The notes below the pieces were generated by a model. It was not told the DNA's origin. It did not search any database and worked only from the letters and a program-made list of their open reading frames with translations. Of a stretch of DNA of 64,000 bases, positions 34,348 through 42,318 are shown in pieces (the first letter of the stretch is position 1; each line of letters begins with the position of its first letter). Location of the stretch: assembly GCA_001899805.1 (NCBI GenBank), contig MKWP01000001.1, positions 253,001 through 317,000 on the forward strand, in the 5' to 3' direction. Both the position numbers and the translations under genes were made by a program. The stretch is from Lysobacterales bacterium 66-474. Its GTDB lineage: Bacteria; Pseudomonadota; Gammaproteobacteria; Xanthomonadales; Rhodanobacteraceae.

Positions 34348-35438
34348 GGCGACGCGGTCCCGTCGTGCCGCTTCACCAGATACAGCGCGGCGGCCTCGGG
34401 ATCGCGCGCGACGCGGTCGCCCGGTGCAAGCCCGGCCAGCACCTCCACCTTGTCGCCGAAGCGATGCCCCAGCCGCAACTGGCGCAGGCCCACGGAATGG
34501 TCGGCGCCGACCACGTACACGGCGCTCAGTTCGCCACGCCGGACCAGCGCGGGGACCGGCACCAGCAAACGCGTCGCCGCGCCGACCTCGAACGCCACCT
34601 TGACCGTCATGCCGGGGTACAAGCCGCTGCCGCCGGCCGGCAACTCGACCCGCACCCGCAAGGAGTGCGTCGAAGGGTCGGCGTAGGGAAACACGATGAC
34701 CCTGGCGGCCTGCAATCGCCTGCCGTCATCCAGCACCACGCTCGCACGCTGCGAAGCACGGATCGCATCGACGGCACCTTGCGGCACCACCACGTCCACG
34801 CGCAAGGCATCCAGCGCTGCCAGCGCGATCAGGGACTGCGGCGTCGGCGGTCCGGACTGCACCGCCTCGCCCACGTGCACGAACCGCCGCGTGACAACGC
34901 CGTCGAACGGCGCCCGCACCACGGTGTAATCGGCCTGCTGGCCCGCCGAGCGCAGGTTCGCCTCGGCCGCGGCCAGCGCCGCGCGCGCGGCGTCGCGGCG
35001 GGCGGTCGCGGCGTCCAGTTGGGCGCGCGCCATCAAGCCACGCTGGACGATTTCATCGACGCGTTTCCAGTTGGCTTCGGCGTCGCGGACTTCGGCGCGC
35101 GCCGACGCCACCACGGCCTGCGCGCCACGCCTGCCGGACTGTTGCTCGACATCGCTGAAACGCACCAGCACGTCGCCTTTCGCGACGTGGTCGCCGACAT
35201 CGAAAGGCAACGCGAGCACGCGCGCATTGGTTTGCGCGGCGATCGTGGTTTCGTCCACCGCCTCGACCACGCCATCCCAAACCTGCTCGCGCGCGGCCTG
35301 CACCGGAGCCACCACGAGTGTCGCGATCGGCGGCGGCTGCGGCGGCGACTCGTGCCTGGAGGTGCCGCAGGCGGCGAGCCATGCGGACATCAGGAGCAGC
35401 GCGCCCGAACGCGCGAGGGACGCGCCGCGCGCTTGCAT
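34344..35438 (-). CDS. RND efflux periplasmic adaptor lipoprotein
   Basis: The 364-residue protein has a lipoprotein signal (MSAWLAACGTS, lipobox LAAC). It shows the adaptor order: first half of the lipoyl domain (EAVDETTIAAQTNARVLALPFDVGDHVAKGD), an alpha-helical hairpin, second lipoyl half (VRAPFDGVVTRRFVHVGEAV), beta-barrel and membrane-proximal domain. It links the RND pump to an outer-membrane channel. The ATG overlaps the DUF302 stop by one base, and the end overlaps the pump gene. Confidence 0.92.
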   Translation of the reverse strand: MQARGASLARSGALLLMSAWLAACGTSRHESPPQPPPIATLVVAPVQAAREQVWDGVVEAVDETTIAAQTNARVLALPFDVGDHVAKGDVLVRFSDVEQQSGRRGAQAVVASARAEVRDAEANWKRVDEIVQRGLMARAQLDAATARRDAARAALAAAEANLRSAGQQADYTVVRAPFDGVVTRRFVHVGEAVQSGPPTPQSLIALAALDALRVDVVVPQGAVDAIRASQRASVVLDDGRRLQAARVIVFPYADPSTHSLRVRVELPAGGSGLYPGMTVKVAFEVGAATRLLVPVPALVRRGELSAVYVVGADHSVGLRQLRLGHRFGDKVEVLAGLAPGDRVARDPEAAALYLVKRHDGTASP

Positions 35439-35860
35439 TACTTCGCCTCGTCGATCATGCGCCGGGTGGACTCGCCGACGCCGCGCGCGATCGCATCGAG
35501 TGCGGGGTCATCCGAAAGCACGCCGAGCATCCGCTCCGGTTCGATCATGCCGATGCGGGTTTCGCCAGCTTCGGTGTACACCGAAATGCGGCACGGCAGG
35601 ACCATGTTGAGGCGCAGGTCCGAGCCGATGACCTTGGCGGCCTGGCGCGGATTGCACACCTCGAACACCTTGCATTCGCCCTCGAACGGCTGGCCCTTGC
35701 TGCGCAGCGTCGCGCCGATGTCGTGCACGTGCAGCACGCCGAATTGGTGGCGCCTGACCGCGGCATCGAGGTCGGTCACGGCCTGGTCGAACGGCTTGCC
35801 GGACTTCACGGTGTAGTACATGTCGGTTGCGGGTTGCACGTTACGCTCCTGCCGGGTCAT
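35438..35860 (-). CDS. DUF302-family protein
   Basis: The 140-residue protein is a DUF302 domain. It has YYTVKSGKPFDQAVTDLDAAVRR near the start, FEVCNPRQAAKVIGSDLRLNMVLPCRISVY in the middle and ends with a helical tail. Cysteines occur at GECKVFEVC and LPCRISV. DUF302 proteins are common next to sulfur and redox genes, and some have been found to take part in sulfide or thiol handling. The ATG at 35860 overlaps the preceding stop (ATGA). Confidence 0.85.
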   Translation of the reverse strand: MTRQERNVQPATDMYYTVKSGKPFDQAVTDLDAAVRRHQFGVLHVHDIGATLRSKGQPFEGECKVFEVCNPRQAAKVIGSDLRLNMVLPCRISVYTEAGETRIGMIEPERMLGVLSDDPALDAIARGVGESTRRMIDEAK

Positions 35861-36063
35861 TTCGGGAATGCACTGCCCGGCTGCAGGCCGAGCTTCTTGA
35901 GGATGCGCGCCAGCGGGCAGAACCCGGTGAACGAAGCCTGCAGCAGGTTCACGCCGACGAACAGCGCCAGCAACAGCCACAACGGCGAGAAGTAGTGCGC
36001 CAGGCCCAGGCTGATGATCACCATGCTGCCGGCGAAACGCATCACCATGCGATCGATGTTCAT
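35857..36063 (-). CDS. DUF2892 (YgaP C-terminal-like) inner-membrane protein
   Basis: The 68-residue protein has two hydrophobic helices with the pattern MNIDRMVMRFAGSMVIIS, then LWLLLALFVGVNLLQASFTGFCPLARILKKLG. The FTGFCPLA motif marks the DUF2892 family, the membrane tail of the rhodanese YgaP. Here it stands alone without a rhodanese. It overlaps the DUF302 start by four bases, and its ATG is one base after the stop of the cytochrome b561 gene. Confidence 0.88.
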   Translation of the reverse strand: MNIDRMVMRFAGSMVIISLGLAHYFSPLWLLLALFVGVNLLQASFTGFCPLARILKKLGLQPGSAFPK

Positions 36064-36064
36064 G

Positions 36065-36658
36065 TCATTGCCTCCGTGGAGTCAGGGGTTGCGGCTGCGC
36101 GCCGGCGCGCCGTCCGCGCGCGCGCCACGGCAACATGCGCGAGAGGGTGTCATCGCCCATGAAGTAGTGGTGGAACAACGCCGCCGCCGCGTGCAGTCCG
36201 ATCAGGTAGTAGCCGATCGTGCCGATGGTTTCGTGGATTTCCTCGAAGTTCTCCGCCAGCGCCTCGTTCGGTGCGATCAACGCCGGCAGGTGCAGGCCGA
36301 AGAACGGAACGGGTTCGCCGTCCGCGCCCAACGCGAGCCAGCCGAGCAGCGGCATCGCGATCATGAATGCGTACAGCGCCACGTACATCGCCTTCGCCAG
36401 CCAGAGCATCCAGGCGGCCGGCGCCGGGGTGATGGGCGGGGCGCGGAACACCAGGCGCAACACCAACCGCACCGCGACCATGCCGAGCACCGTCAGGCCC
36501 AGCATGAAGTGCCAGGTCTCCATCGCCTCGTGCGCAGCGGTGCCTTTCGGGAAGATCCCGCGCAACTCGATCAGCGCATACACCGCGACCAGCAGCGCCA
36601 GCGTCAGCCAATGCGCGCCGATCGACAATGCGTGGTAGCGATTTTTGGAACGGGTCAT
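36065..36658 (-). CDS. Cytochrome b561-family protein
   Basis: The 197-residue protein has four helices with likely haem ligands in YHALSIGAHWLTLALLV, ETWHFMLGLTVLGMV, and EIHETIGTIGYYLIGLHAAAALFHHYF. It belongs to the bacterial CybB-like cytochrome b561 family, which passes electrons from quinol. It is the second gene of the sqr operon, 44 bases downstream. Its role there could be to reoxidise or shuttle quinol electrons produced by SQR. Confidence 0.9.
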   Translation of the reverse strand: MTRSKNRYHALSIGAHWLTLALLVAVYALIELRGIFPKGTAAHEAMETWHFMLGLTVLGMVAVRLVLRLVFRAPPITPAPAAWMLWLAKAMYVALYAFMIAMPLLGWLALGADGEPVPFFGLHLPALIAPNEALAENFEEIHETIGTIGYYLIGLHAAAALFHHYFMGDDTLSRMLPWRARGRRAGAQPQPLTPRRQ

Positions 36659-36702
36659 GGTTGCTCCATTGCGTGCGTGGAAGACGCGGCCGCGCGGGTC
36701 GG

Positions 36703-37989
36703 TCAGGCAACCTTCTTTTCGGGCTTCAGCCGGCTGATGCCGAAGGCCTTGAGGATGTATTTCTCGTAAGCCGGATCGGCCTTGCCCTTGCGCATCTTGC
36801 GCAGGAAGTATTTCTCGTAGGCCACCTTGGCCAGGTGCACCCACTTGCCGGTCATGGTCTTGGTCACGTTGCGCGGCGGGATCTGCGGCAGCGCCACGAA
36901 GGCGAAACCGCTGTCGCCCATGTCGGCCAGGCACAGCGCGTTCCAGGTCGCGGTGGCCTTGGCGGGCTTGCCGGCCAGTTCGTCGCGCAGGTTCTCGCCG
37001 ATGGCCTCGACCATCGATTCGATCATCAATCCGGTCTTGGGCACGCCGGTCGGCACCGGCGTCGCCTCCAGCGGCGGGATCGCCACGCATACGCCGGCCG
37101 CGAAGATCTCGGGATATTTCGTGTTGCGCTGGTGTTCGTCGATGAAGACGAACCCGCCGGGATTCACCAACCCCTCGACGCCCTGCACCGCCTCGACGCC
37201 GGCGAAGCCCGGGATCAGCATCGAATACGCGAACGGCAGCTCGTGCGTCCGCGCAACCTTGCCGTCGCGATCGAGTTCTTCCAGGTGCACCTTGCCGTCC
37301 TCGACCGAGGTCACGCGACTGTTGGTGATCCACTTGATGTGGCGTTGCCGCAGTTCCGACTCCAGGATGCCTTCGGAATCGCCGATGCCGCCGAGTCCCA
37401 TGTGGCCGATGTAGGGTTCGGACGTGATGAACGTCATCGGCACGCGGTCGCGCAGCTTGCGCCGGCGCAGGTCGGTATCCAGGATCATCGCGAATTCGTA
37501 GGCGGGTCCGAAGCAGCTCGCGCCCTGCACCGCGCCCACCACGATCGGGCCGGGATGGTCCAGGAACTTCTGGTAGGCCTGCCACGCCGTTTCCGCGTGC
37601 GGGCCGGTGCAGATCGACTGGGTGAAACCGTCCGGGCCGCTGCCCGGCACGCGTTCGAAGGCCAGCCGCGGTCCGGTGGTGATCACCAGGTAGTCGTAGT
37701 CGATGCTGTTGCCGTCGACGAGATCGACGCGCCTGGCCTCGGGCACCACCTTTTTTGCCGCGACCGGCACGAAGCGGATGTCGTGGTCTTCGAGCGGGCG
37801 GGTGACGTCCAGCCGGATGTCGCCGGGCTTGCGCCAGCCCGCCGCCACCCACGGATTGGAGGGCGTGAAGTTGAACATCGGCCCTTCGCCGATCACCGTA
37901 ATCGAATGCTGCTTGCCCAGCAGCGAGCGGATTCCATAGGCGGCGCTCATGCCGCCCAATCCCGCACCCAGTATCACGATGGAAGCCAT
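36703..37989 (-). CDS. sqr: Sulfide:quinone oxidoreductase, type I
   Basis: The 428-residue flavoprotein starts with an FAD-binding motif (IVILGAGLGGMSAAYGI). It matches, as recalled, the well-studied Acidithiobacillus ferrooxidans enzyme over its length: PSNPWVAAGW, SICTGPHAE, GASCFGPAYEFAMI, TFITSEPYIGHMGLGG, TWNALCLADMGD. The three catalytic cysteines have equivalents at residue 127, residue 159 and near 355. The enzyme oxidises sulfide to polysulfide and reduces quinone on the periplasmic face. It heads a six-gene operon and is divergent from an ArsR-type regulator. Confidence 0.93.
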   Translation of the reverse strand: MASIVILGAGLGGMSAAYGIRSLLGKQHSITVIGEGPMFNFTPSNPWVAAGWRKPGDIRLDVTRPLEDHDIRFVPVAAKKVVPEARRVDLVDGNSIDYDYLVITTGPRLAFERVPGSGPDGFTQSICTGPHAETAWQAYQKFLDHPGPIVVGAVQGASCFGPAYEFAMILDTDLRRRKLRDRVPMTFITSEPYIGHMGLGGIGDSEGILESELRQRHIKWITNSRVTSVEDGKVHLEELDRDGKVARTHELPFAYSMLIPGFAGVEAVQGVEGLVNPGGFVFIDEHQRNTKYPEIFAAGVCVAIPPLEATPVPTGVPKTGLMIESMVEAIGENLRDELAGKPAKATATWNALCLADMGDSGFAFVALPQIPPRNVTKTMTGKWVHLAKVAYEKYFLRKMRKGKADPAYEKYILKAFGISRLKPEKKVA

Positions 37990-38065
37990 GATCGATCCTC
38001 CGCGTTGTCCGGCATGCGACGCGCCCGATTGCCCAGCCGCACCGGCTTTCATGAATATTAGTTTT

Positions 38066-38104
38066 ATCTAATTTAGATGAAGGTTAATTAGCAAACGGTA
38101 TAAT
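38066..38104 (+). promoter_or_regulatory. Palindromic operator and -10 between sqr and the ArsR regulator
   Basis: A perfect AT-rich inverted repeat, ATCTAA-T-TTAGAT, lies at 38066-38078 in the divergent region, and TATAAT at 38099-38104 serves the regulator. AT-rich palindromes are the usual target of BigR/SqrR-type repressors. Binding here would cover both divergent promoters. Confidence 0.72.
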
Positions 38105-38141
38105 GTCAACCGTTTCCCGAGAACGGAAGGCGTGCCAGACC

Positions 38142-38489
38142 ATGAACCGCAAGGCCAACTTCGATCCCGACGCGATGCAGGCCAACGCGGACGACGCCGC
38201 GCGCCTGCTGAGGGTGCTGGCCAACGAACAGCGCTTGCGCATCCTGTGCCTGCTCGTGGTCGGCGAACTCACCGTCGGCCAGATCAACGACCGGTTGCCC
38301 GAACTCAGCCAATCGGCGTTGTCCCAGCACCTCGCCAGGCTGCGCGACGAAAACATGGTGTCCACCCGGCGCGAGGCGCAAAGCGTGTGGTATTCGCTGC
38401 CCGAAGGCCCGGCGCAGGCGATCATCGCCACCCTGCACGGCATCTATTGCGCGCCGCGAAAATCCGTGCGGCGCGCGTCGCGCGGGTGA
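38142..38489 (+). CDS. ArsR-family repressor, SqrR/BigR-like persulfide sensor
   Basis: The 115-residue winged-helix regulator has the ArsR core ANEQRLRILCLLVVGELTVGQIND and LSQSALSQHLARLRDENMVSTRR. Cysteines are present at position 36 (helix 2) and position 103 (YCAPRK, helix 5), 67 residues apart, nearly the same as the redox pair of BigR and SqrR (66 apart). Those regulators sense reactive sulfur through a disulfide or tetrasulfide link. The start at 38142 lies 38 bases past the TATAAT; a start at 38103 would be inside the -10. Confidence 0.85.
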   Translation: MNRKANFDPDAMQANADDAARLLRVLANEQRLRILCLLVVGELTVGQINDRLPELSQSALSQHLARLRDENMVSTRREAQSVWYSLPEGPAQAIIATLHGIYCAPRKSVRRASRG

Positions 38490-38626
38490 CGGACTGGCGC
38501 CAGCCACGTGTCCGGCAACGGAACGCTCGATTGGGCGACCTGCAATCATGCTTGCGACGACCTGCTGCGTCCGCACGCGGTATCCGGACGGCATTGTGAT
38601 TTCACCGCGGGTATCGCGGGTGCAGG

Positions 38627-38640
38627 TTGATCCCCATCAA
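38627..38640. promoter_or_regulatory. FNR-type box without an obvious target
   Basis: The sequence TTGAT-CCCC-ATCAA is a perfect box. It lies in a 186-base gap between the 3' ends of two convergent genes, and no -10 fits at the usual distance on either strand. It may be a remnant, serve an unseen short RNA, or be chance. Confidence 0.4.
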
Positions 38641-38675
38641 CTCGAACGGACTTCGCCGCTTCGCGACGCGTCGGG

Positions 38676-39077
38676 CTACACCCAGCCGCGCAGCCTTGCG
38701 GCCAGGTAGGGAGCGATGGCCGTGATCAGGAGCACCACGGGCCAGAGGTTGCCTTGCTTGAACAGGTACGCCTCGAACAGCAGATGCATCGGCTTGTGTT
38801 GAAGCAAGCCAAGTACCAGGTCGAAGGCCAGGGTCAGGACGAACCAGCCCAGCCCGATCGCGATCCACTGCGACGCCCGCCGCGCGCCCAGCCAGGGCAC
38901 GCTGCCGAAGGCAACCAGCAACACCAGCAACGCCAGGATCACGCCGCTGAGGGTCAGGCCCTGCACCTTGCCCAGCCGCGGGATCAGCACGAGTTCGCGC
39001 AGCGCTGCGTTGGAGAAGGCCAATCCCAGGATGAGCATCCAGACGGCCAACGCCCTCAAGGCAAGCCACACCGTCAC
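38676..39077 (-). CDS. Small multi-pass membrane protein
   Basis: The 133-residue protein has four predicted helices. It starts at a GTG (VTVWLALRALAVWMLILG) with AGGAGAAG upstream and ends with AITAIAPYLAARLRGWV-like sequence. Ten bases separate it from hemN, so it is likely the second gene of the hemN transcript. I do not recognise the family. Charged loops (RELVLIPRLGKVQG, FDLVLGLLQHKPMH) have no obvious cofactor pattern. Confidence 0.7.
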   Translation of the reverse strand: MTVWLALRALAVWMLILGLAFSNAALRELVLIPRLGKVQGLTLSGVILALLVLLVAFGSVPWLGARRASQWIAIGLGWFVLTLAFDLVLGLLQHKPMHLLFEAYLFKQGNLWPVVLLITAIAPYLAARLRGWV

Positions 39078-39087
39078 GGACTTCTCC

Positions 39088-40491
39088 TCACACGCTTCGC
39101 GCGTAGCGCGGCTGCAGCGGTTGCGTTTCGCGCGACAGATACGCATCGAAACACATCGCCACGTTCCGGAGCAAAAGCCGGCCGCGCGAAGTGACGCGCA
39201 GCGTTTCCGGATCCAGTTCCACCAGCCCGTCGGTTTCGAGTTGCCGCAGGCGTTCCAGTTCCTCCGCGAAACAAGCGGCGAACACGATCCCGTGGCGCTC
39301 GCCGAACGCGTGCATGTCCAGCACGCCGTGGCACATCAATTCGTTGATCGCGGCGCGCCGGACCACGTCGTCGGCATCGAGCGCGATGCCGCGCGCCACT
39401 GGCAGGCGGCCATTGTCCAGCGCCAGGTAATAGCCGGGCAGGTCGCGCGCGTTCTGGCTGTAGCTGTCGCCGATGCGGCCGATCGCGCTCATGCCCAACC
39501 CGACGATGTCGCAGTCGCCCTGCGTGGAGTAGCCCTGGAAATTCCGCTGCAGCGTGCCCTGCCTTTGCGCCCGCACCAGTTCATCATCGGGACGCGCGAA
39601 GTGGTCCATGCCGATGTACACGTAGCCCGCACCGCAAAGCTTTTCCACCGCAAGCCCGAACAGGCGCAGCCGCATGGCGGCATCCGGCAAGTCGGCGGCG
39701 TCGATCTGCCGCTGCGCCTTGAACAGGCGCGGCAGGTGCGCGTAGCCGTACACGGCCACGCGATCCGGCGCGAGGCCGAGCACCTGATCAAGCGTCTGGC
39801 CAAACCCGGCCAGGGTCTGCCGGGGCAGGCCATAGATCAAGTCGAGGTTGACCGAATCGAAATCGGCCGCACGCGCGGCCTCGAGCACCTCGAAGGTCTG
39901 CGCCACCGTCTGCACGCGATTGACCGCCGCCTGCACGACGGGATCGAAATCCTGCACGCCGATCGAAATGCGGTTGAAGCCCAGTGCGCCGAGCTCGCAC
40001 ACGTAATCGAAATCGGCGAAGCGCGGATCCACCTCGATGCCTGCCTCGACCCCGCCGCGATCCTTCGCGAACCGGAAATGCTCTCCCAGTTCGCGCATCA
40101 GATCGCCGAGGCGCGGGATGTCCAGGAAGTTCGGCGTGCCGCCGCCGAAGTGCAGTTGCCGCACGGTGCGCCCGGCATCGAACAACGGCGCCGTCATCGC
40201 GATTTCGCGCTGCAGGTATTCGAGGTACTGGTCGGCCCTGCGCACGTCGCGCGTGATCACGCGCGTGCAGCCGCAATAGAAGCACGGGCTCCAGCAGAAA
40301 GGCATGTGCACGTACAGCGACAGCGGCGCACCGGTCTCGTTCGAAGCCACGGCGGCCTCGCGCAGTTGCGCTTCGCCGAATCCGGCATGGAACTGCGGCG
40401 CGGTCGGATAACTGGTGTAGCGCGGCGCCGGCACGTCGTAGCGCGCCATCAGCGAGGGATCGAATTCGACGGACCCGGGGATCGTGTGCAT
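39088..40491 (-). CDS. hemN: Oxygen-independent coproporphyrinogen III oxidase
   Basis: The 467-residue radical-SAM enzyme has the cluster motif in PFCWSPCFYCGCTRV (C-x3-C-x2-C plus the extra Cys), the GGGTPNFLD motif and the HFARPDDEL block. It decarboxylates coproporphyrinogen III without oxygen, so that haem can be made anaerobically. The N-terminus aligns with E. coli HemN from the first residues, which supports the ATG at 40491. That ATG falls at the predicted start of the FNR-type promoter, so the transcript may lack a leader. Confidence 0.95.
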   Translation of the reverse strand: MHTIPGSVEFDPSLMARYDVPAPRYTSYPTAPQFHAGFGEAQLREAAVASNETGAPLSLYVHMPFCWSPCFYCGCTRVITRDVRRADQYLEYLQREIAMTAPLFDAGRTVRQLHFGGGTPNFLDIPRLGDLMRELGEHFRFAKDRGGVEAGIEVDPRFADFDYVCELGALGFNRISIGVQDFDPVVQAAVNRVQTVAQTFEVLEAARAADFDSVNLDLIYGLPRQTLAGFGQTLDQVLGLAPDRVAVYGYAHLPRLFKAQRQIDAADLPDAAMRLRLFGLAVEKLCGAGYVYIGMDHFARPDDELVRAQRQGTLQRNFQGYSTQGDCDIVGLGMSAIGRIGDSYSQNARDLPGYYLALDNGRLPVARGIALDADDVVRRAAINELMCHGVLDMHAFGERHGIVFAACFAEELERLRQLETDGLVELDPETLRVTSRGRLLLRNVAMCFDAYLSRETQPLQPRYARSV

Positions 40492-40497
40492 GCCGCC

Positions 40498-40538
40498 AGT
40501 CTGCGCGTCGACGGGCCCGGGGCCTTGACCAGAATCAA
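40498..40538 (-). promoter_or_regulatory. FNR-type promoter for hemN
   Basis: The box TTGAC-CAGA-ATCAA is at 40525-40538 and CAGACT at 40503 down to 40498. Predicted start is near 40491, the A of the hemN ATG. Confidence 0.75.
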
Positions 40539-40569
40539 CCCGGCCGCGGGAAGCCTCCCGGGAGTACCG

Positions 40570-40695
40570 TCAGTCGTCGCTGGCGACCGCCGCCCAGTCG
40601 CGTTCGTCGTCCGCGTGCACTTCCAGCCACATCGCGTTGAGGATGCCGAAGCAACACGCGAGGCCCACGCCGAGCAACCATACGAAGTACCACAT
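40570..40695 (-). CDS. cydX: CydX-type small subunit of a cytochrome bd-like complex
   Basis: A 41-residue membrane peptide, MWYFVWLLGVGLACCFGILN followed by AMWLEVHADDERDW. This matches the CydX consensus (W-Y-F-x-W-x-L-G-x-G-x-A-x-x-F-G-I-L-N-A-x-W). CydX stabilises cytochrome bd oxidase. A GGGAGG ribosome site stands before the ATG. It is 31 bases downstream of the CydA-like gene. No cydB gene is found beside it. Confidence 0.9.
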   Translation of the reverse strand: MWYFVWLLGVGLACCFGILNAMWLEVHADDERDWAAVASDD

Positions 40696-40726
40696 CGCGC
40701 AACCTCCCGTTCCGATCGCTGACGGT

Positions 40727-42274
40727 TCAATATCTTCCGGCCTTGCCCGAATCCACCGGCCAGAATTTCAATCCTTCGGGGCCGCGGCGGACAAGCCGCA
40801 CCAGCAGGATCGCGCCTGCCACAAGGAGTCCCGTGATGGTGAGACACGCCACGGTGCCGATGATCATGTCCGCGCGGCTGGTGTGGATCTGCGTCACCGG
40901 CAACACGCCGTCGATGATCCATGGACCGCGTCCGGCTTCGCTCACGATCCAGCCCAGCGCCCCTGCGATCCACGGCACCGGCAAGCTCCATGCCGCCACG
41001 CGCAGGAACCAGCGTCTGTCCAGCCTGCGCTTCGACGCCAGCCAGAACGCGCAGCCGAACAGCACGATGGCATACACGCCGAGCAACGCCATGCCGCGGA
41101 AGGTCCAGAACAGCAGCGGCACGTCCGGGATCGTGTCCCGCGCGGCGGCGGCCATCAGCGCGTCGCTTGCATGCGCGGGATGCGCGGTGTGCCGCAGCAG
41201 CAGCAATCCATAGCCGAGATTGGACGTGTCTTCGAGGTCGAAGACGAGGTCGCCCGCGCCACCCGGATTGGCCCACGGCGTGTCCATCACGGTGAATGCC
41301 GCGACACCGTCGTGGATGCGCGCCATGTTCACCGCCTCGAGTTCATCGAGGCCAGGGACCGCCTTCCTCCACGAATGGGTGGCACCCAGCCCCAGCGCCC
41401 ACGGCACGTCCACCGCCGCGCGGGTGATGCGCTGGCGACTGTCCGGGATCCCGAAAATCGTGAAGGGCGCCGGCGCGGCCTGCGTATGCCACTCGGCGGC
41501 GATCGCGGCGATCTGCATCTGCTGGCCGGACGACTCGGCATAGCCGCGGTGGTCGCCGAGCAGCGCCAGCGAGAGCGCGGCGGCCAATCCGAAGCTTGCC
41601 GCCACGGTCAACGACCGGCGCGCGATCTGCATGTTGCGGCGACGCAGCAGATACCACGCCGAAATCGAAAGCACCAGGGTTGCCGCGGTGAGATAGCACG
41701 CGCCGATCAGGTGCACGAACCTCGACTGCGCGGCGGAGTTCAGCAGCACCGCCGGCACGTCGTAGATCCAGACTTGCAGGCTGCCTGCATCGAGGTCCAC
41801 GCCCGCCGGGTTGTCCAGCAAACCGAATCCGATCGCGACCTTCAGCACCACGAACCCGAACAACGGCACCCACAGCCAGGTGACCAGCAGGTGTTGCACC
41901 CTGCCGAGGCTCCACCAATCGCGGAACCAGTTCCAGACCAGCAATCCGAAGGCGAGCGCGAACGGCGCGAACAACACGATCAACCACGGGCCGGGCATGC
42001 CGTGGATGTGCCTGGTGAATCGGCCCGGATCCGCGGCGTACAGGATCGCCAGCACGATCGAACCGATTGCCCACATCAGCAGGACGACCCCGAACAGCCT
42101 GCCCCAGAAGCGGGCGATCTGTTTCCAGATTTCCCGCCCGGTCATCACGTACACGCTCTCGACGATCGCGATGATCGGCGGCAATCCCGCCGCCAACGGC
42201 AGCAGGGTCGCGCAGTACAAGGCCACGAGGTGCGGCCACAGTGCTGAAACCTGGAATCCGGACGGCGGGATCAT
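40727..42274 (-). CDS. Divergent CydA-like cytochrome bd subunit I without CydB partner
   Basis: The 515-residue protein is colinear with E. coli CydA. Haem b558 residues are kept (His188 in QSRFVHLIG; the Met in FWTFRGMALLG with its Arg), the Q-loop EWHTQAAPAPFTIFGIPD is kept, and the Glu in GWIVSEAGRGPW is kept. But His19 of E. coli, in the AMYHF motif, is Cys21 (ALYCATLL); Glu99 becomes Leu101 and Glu107 becomes Phe109, and the GxxxEFQFG block is lost. It lies between a universal stress protein gene and cydX. Function as an oxygen reductase is therefore doubtful. Quinol-linked haem b558 electron transfer is plausible. Confidence 0.82.
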   Translation of the reverse strand: MIPPSGFQVSALWPHLVALYCATLLPLAAGLPPIIAIVESVYVMTGREIWKQIARFWGRLFGVVLLMWAIGSIVLAILYAADPGRFTRHIHGMPGPWLIVLFAPFALAFGLLVWNWFRDWWSLGRVQHLLVTWLWVPLFGFVVLKVAIGFGLLDNPAGVDLDAGSLQVWIYDVPAVLLNSAAQSRFVHLIGACYLTAATLVLSISAWYLLRRRNMQIARRSLTVAASFGLAAALSLALLGDHRGYAESSGQQMQIAAIAAEWHTQAAPAPFTIFGIPDSRQRITRAAVDVPWALGLGATHSWRKAVPGLDELEAVNMARIHDGVAAFTVMDTPWANPGGAGDLVFDLEDTSNLGYGLLLLRHTAHPAHASDALMAAAARDTIPDVPLLFWTFRGMALLGVYAIVLFGCAFWLASKRRLDRRWFLRVAAWSLPVPWIAGALGWIVSEAGRGPWIIDGVLPVTQIHTSRADMIIGTVACLTITGLLVAGAILLVRLVRRGPEGLKFWPVDSGKAGRY

Positions 42275-42318
42275 CGCGATGACTCAAGCCTGTCGGCTGT
42301 CGTGTGCATGGGCCACCA

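Noticed and set aside
38103-38141. Earlier ATG for the ArsR regulator
   Set aside because: It overlaps the TATAAT at 38099-38104, so it would lie upstream of the transcript start; the ATG at 38142 is used.
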